A stretch of DNA of 64,000 nt from Callaeas wilsoni (taxonomy: Eukaryota; Chordata; Aves; Passeriformes; Callaeidae): the NCBI GenBank assembly GCA_013398955.1, contig VWPU01014059.1:124001-188000 (forward strand), in the 5' to 3' direction. Each line of letters begins with the position of its first letter. Position 1 is the first letter of the stretch. The notes beneath the pieces were generated by a model, which saw nothing but the letters and a program-made list of their open reading frames with translations, made no database searches and was not told the DNA's origin. A program made the translations under genes and the position numbers. Positions 61,236 through 64,000 of this stretch are shown piece after piece.

Positions 61236-64000
61236 AATTTGAAAAAAAAAATTAAAAATCATGTTTAATAAATGAATAAGATGTCAAAGACTTTTAAATA
61301 ATATGTCAACATCAAAAAATCCAAAATATTGAGAGAGAAAAAATGTAGAGGTTGAAACAATAATGTTAGAAGAATATTTATTTAAAATGTTCTATTATAA
61401 TTACAGAGAGGGAAGTATGTAAAAGATAAATGGACAAAGTATTAACATTTTGCAATACAGAACATTTTTAGTTGCATTTAAATATAATAGATTTTTAATC
61501 CTTTTTTCAGTAACAATGCCAGTAATATCGACTTACATATCTTCAGCACAGTTGCAGTGACAACATCTTTTTTCTTCTATTGTAGTGTTCAAATGAAAAC
61601 CTGAAATCTTAAGGCTGACTGAAGGAAATTAAATATTATCTTCTGGACCTGATTGGAAGCACGTACTCTGAGTCTTAGTCTTCACTCTAAGTGATCAAAA
61701 GCTTTAATTTGATTTGTTTCCTTGATGAATGGAGTCAACAAGATAAAGTAAAAAAACCCTGAATGATCTTCCTCTTCTACCTTTTACTTGATGCTCTCAC
61801 TGTGACTGCTTTTATGTTTTTAATTCATAAATTTTTGTATATTAGATAATATGTTTTTCCTGCCCCTTGTTTTTCCTCTCTACAAGTGTAGCCAAGCAAA
61901 TTTATCAACATATAAAATGCATAACTTGAAAACCACATATTTTGTCTGTATTTTATTCATTAGCTTTTCATGTAAACATGTAAAAGATTGTTTTTCTAAA
62001 TACTAAAGAATTTAAATACGACATAATGCTCTGCATAAAACATTTTTAGGAATCTTTTTTCTTACTAAGATTCTGTAGAAGAAGTCTATATAATCAACAA
62101 CAGAATTATAACCAAACCTGACCTTGCTTAATCAAGTGGGAAGCTGTTTTCAGAGATCTAAACTCTTTATTGATCAGCAGTTTTTATTTATAATAATGGA
62201 GCCCAAGTCTGAATTTTTGAGCCTTGCTTTAATATACTGATATAGACAGAGATATGATTTCTAAAGTTAGACTGGATAGACCATGCAAGATGTCTTTGGG
62301 AGATATTTTTGCCTGTTAAATAGGCCAGCTGTTCCACAATTCTTAAACAAGGGAGAATACAGAACTGATATATCAGTGAAAATAAGATTCTGAAAAATGG
62401 TTATGAAATTTTAAAAAATCTGGCATTGATGTACACTTTGTAATTTCAGATGCTTCAAGTTCATCAATCCAGTAAAAATATTATTTTAGAGTGACTTTTG
62501 CTTAATTTAATTTTTTCTCCAATATAAAGATAATACTTTCTTCATTTTAGTACCACCTTACATAGTTTTCCTGGTACTCTTCGCTTATATATAGTTATGC
62601 TGTTACTTAATGTAGCTAATAGTTTATCTCTCATTTACATCAGGGGCATTCAAAAACAGGGAGAAGCTAAATCTCTTCATGCCTTCTTGGTTATTTCAGG
62701 CTTGTTCGTGTGTGGTTTACTTGAGTTTCTACTGTAATCTATCTAATGATGCATATGAATGATGCATTCCATTTGGGGGAAAAAAAAAGTTTCCTTTGAA
62801 GAACGTCTTTATTCTTCCAGTTTACAGCACAGTTGACATGTCCAAGACTAGTTGCTCTCTCTACAATAATGTCTCAACCTGTGCCATGTTAGAGAATCAG
62901 GCTGACCCATCTGCAGTTGGGCACTACGAACAATAATACATTCATAGCTGGTTGCTTCTAGCTACCAGACCAAGGAAACGAAACCAGTACTCATCCCAGT
63001 CTGGAGCTAAACTTCAGTTTACCTTTGTCCCCTTTTGAAAACACTTTCCACTGAAAAATACTTAAATTGTTGATTTAGGTGTGGGGTACAGAAATATAAA
63101 ATGTTCGGCTCAGCAGTTCTAATCTCTTTTTGCTCAGTTTCATACTTATGTCCTGAGTTTAGCTGAATAACCTGTTCTAAGCCTCAAAAGAAAACTCCAT
63201 TGAAATCAAGGCATTCCATGAAATAGATTAGGTAAATCATGCTAAACATTCTTATTTTAGCATGAAAACACAGACTGAATTTAATGCCTTTCAAACAGGC
63301 ACTTGCTTCCTTTTAATGAAGTTGGACTGCTTTTGACTTAAAACAGCAAACCGTAAGGAAAAAATGTCCTTTCTTTTAGAAGGAATAGCTATATTCAATT
63401 TGGATTTGACTGTTCAGGCCTTTAGCTAGTAAAAGTTCAAACAAATTCAGACACCATTTTCATTTCTTCCAAATATATGACCCCCATTTAGAGCAAAACC
63501 TTTCCTCCTCCATTTATTTGGTTTCTATGTTGAAGAAGCCATGGCATAAATCTTACAAGTGCTCATTTGATTTCATTTGACTCTCATCATTAAGATGTCT
63601 ATACACTCTGTCTTGCTCTCTTCCTTTCCTTCAGCAAGCTGCTTGCATCCAGCCAGCCAGATTCCTATAGTACCCTGCTTGCTAGAGATCATACAGAGAC
63701 AGATGTGCAAAGCAGAGCATGTATTTTTCTTTTGAAATAGGTAAACCAGGTCATATGAACTTCCTATTGCAAGTGAGTCATCTTTTTACAGTCTCAAAAC
63801 TATTCAATGGTTTTTTTTCAATCTCATCAGACTTGCTCATGAAAATTATAATAGTTAATCAGTAGCCCACTATTATTTAGGACAGAAAACAATTTGATTT
63901 CTATGAAAATAAACCCCTAACCTTTCCAAACTACCTCAAATCAATATACCTGGACATGTGCAGAAATCTCTGAAAGTCAGAACTTCATTTTTTCACACTT
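61236..64000. other. Unique A+T-rich non-coding DNA
   Basis: No open frame of note, no RNA gene and no repeat family. Short A-runs occur near 61230 and 62783. Confidence 0.6.

Noticed and set aside
1..64000. CRISPR array, bacterial operon, rRNA or tRNA genes
   Set aside because: No regularly spaced short repeats with unique spacers, no cloverleaf or rRNA motifs, and CR1 remnants show this is vertebrate nuclear DNA.

Overview
The window looks like bird nuclear DNA, possibly from a songbird. The strongest evidence is a set of CR1 LINE remnants: four short 3' tails with the diagnostic degenerate octamer resembling ATTCTATG, and one longer CR1 3' fragment. Several LTR-like blocks also resemble avian endogenous retrovirus LTRs. 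The sequence is A+T-rich overall. The longest open frame is 134 codons, and I recognise no protein-coding gene, rRNA, tRNA or CRISPR array. It reads as intergenic or intronic DNA, and the sequence does not show which gene, if any, it belongs to.

Layout. Positions 1-20 kb are mostly unique A+T-rich DNA. They contain an ATTAAT-rich tract near 1.5 kb, a CpG-bearing regulatory-like island near 2.6-2.8 kb, three minus-strand CR1 tails (8.6, 14.0 and 17.2 kb), a perfect 24-bp palindrome at 13.56 kb and an undetermined base at 15,864. Positions 20.4-24.8 kb are the structured part. They hold an LTR-like block with a (CCCAT)n array, then about 3.1 kb bounded by diverged inverted repeats. Inside these arms lie a second LTR-like block and an array of roughly 175-195-bp monomers that carries a roughly 985-bp higher-order duplication and then flips orientation.

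Positions 24.8-64 kb return to unique A+T-rich DNA. Scattered in it are minus-strand LTR-like blocks (34.4 and 41.2 kb), a plus-strand CR1 tail (45.8 kb), T/G-rich tracts (49.8 and 50.8 kb), two minus-strand segments that look polyadenylated (51.0 and 61.0 kb), a CR1 fragment (60.6 kb), and several stretches dense in homeodomain-like motifs that may be conserved non-coding elements.

No gene pathway or operon can be described. The main biological content is repeat history (CR1, LTR elements, satellite) and possible regulatory DNA. All family names come from recognising motifs by eye; no database search was possible.
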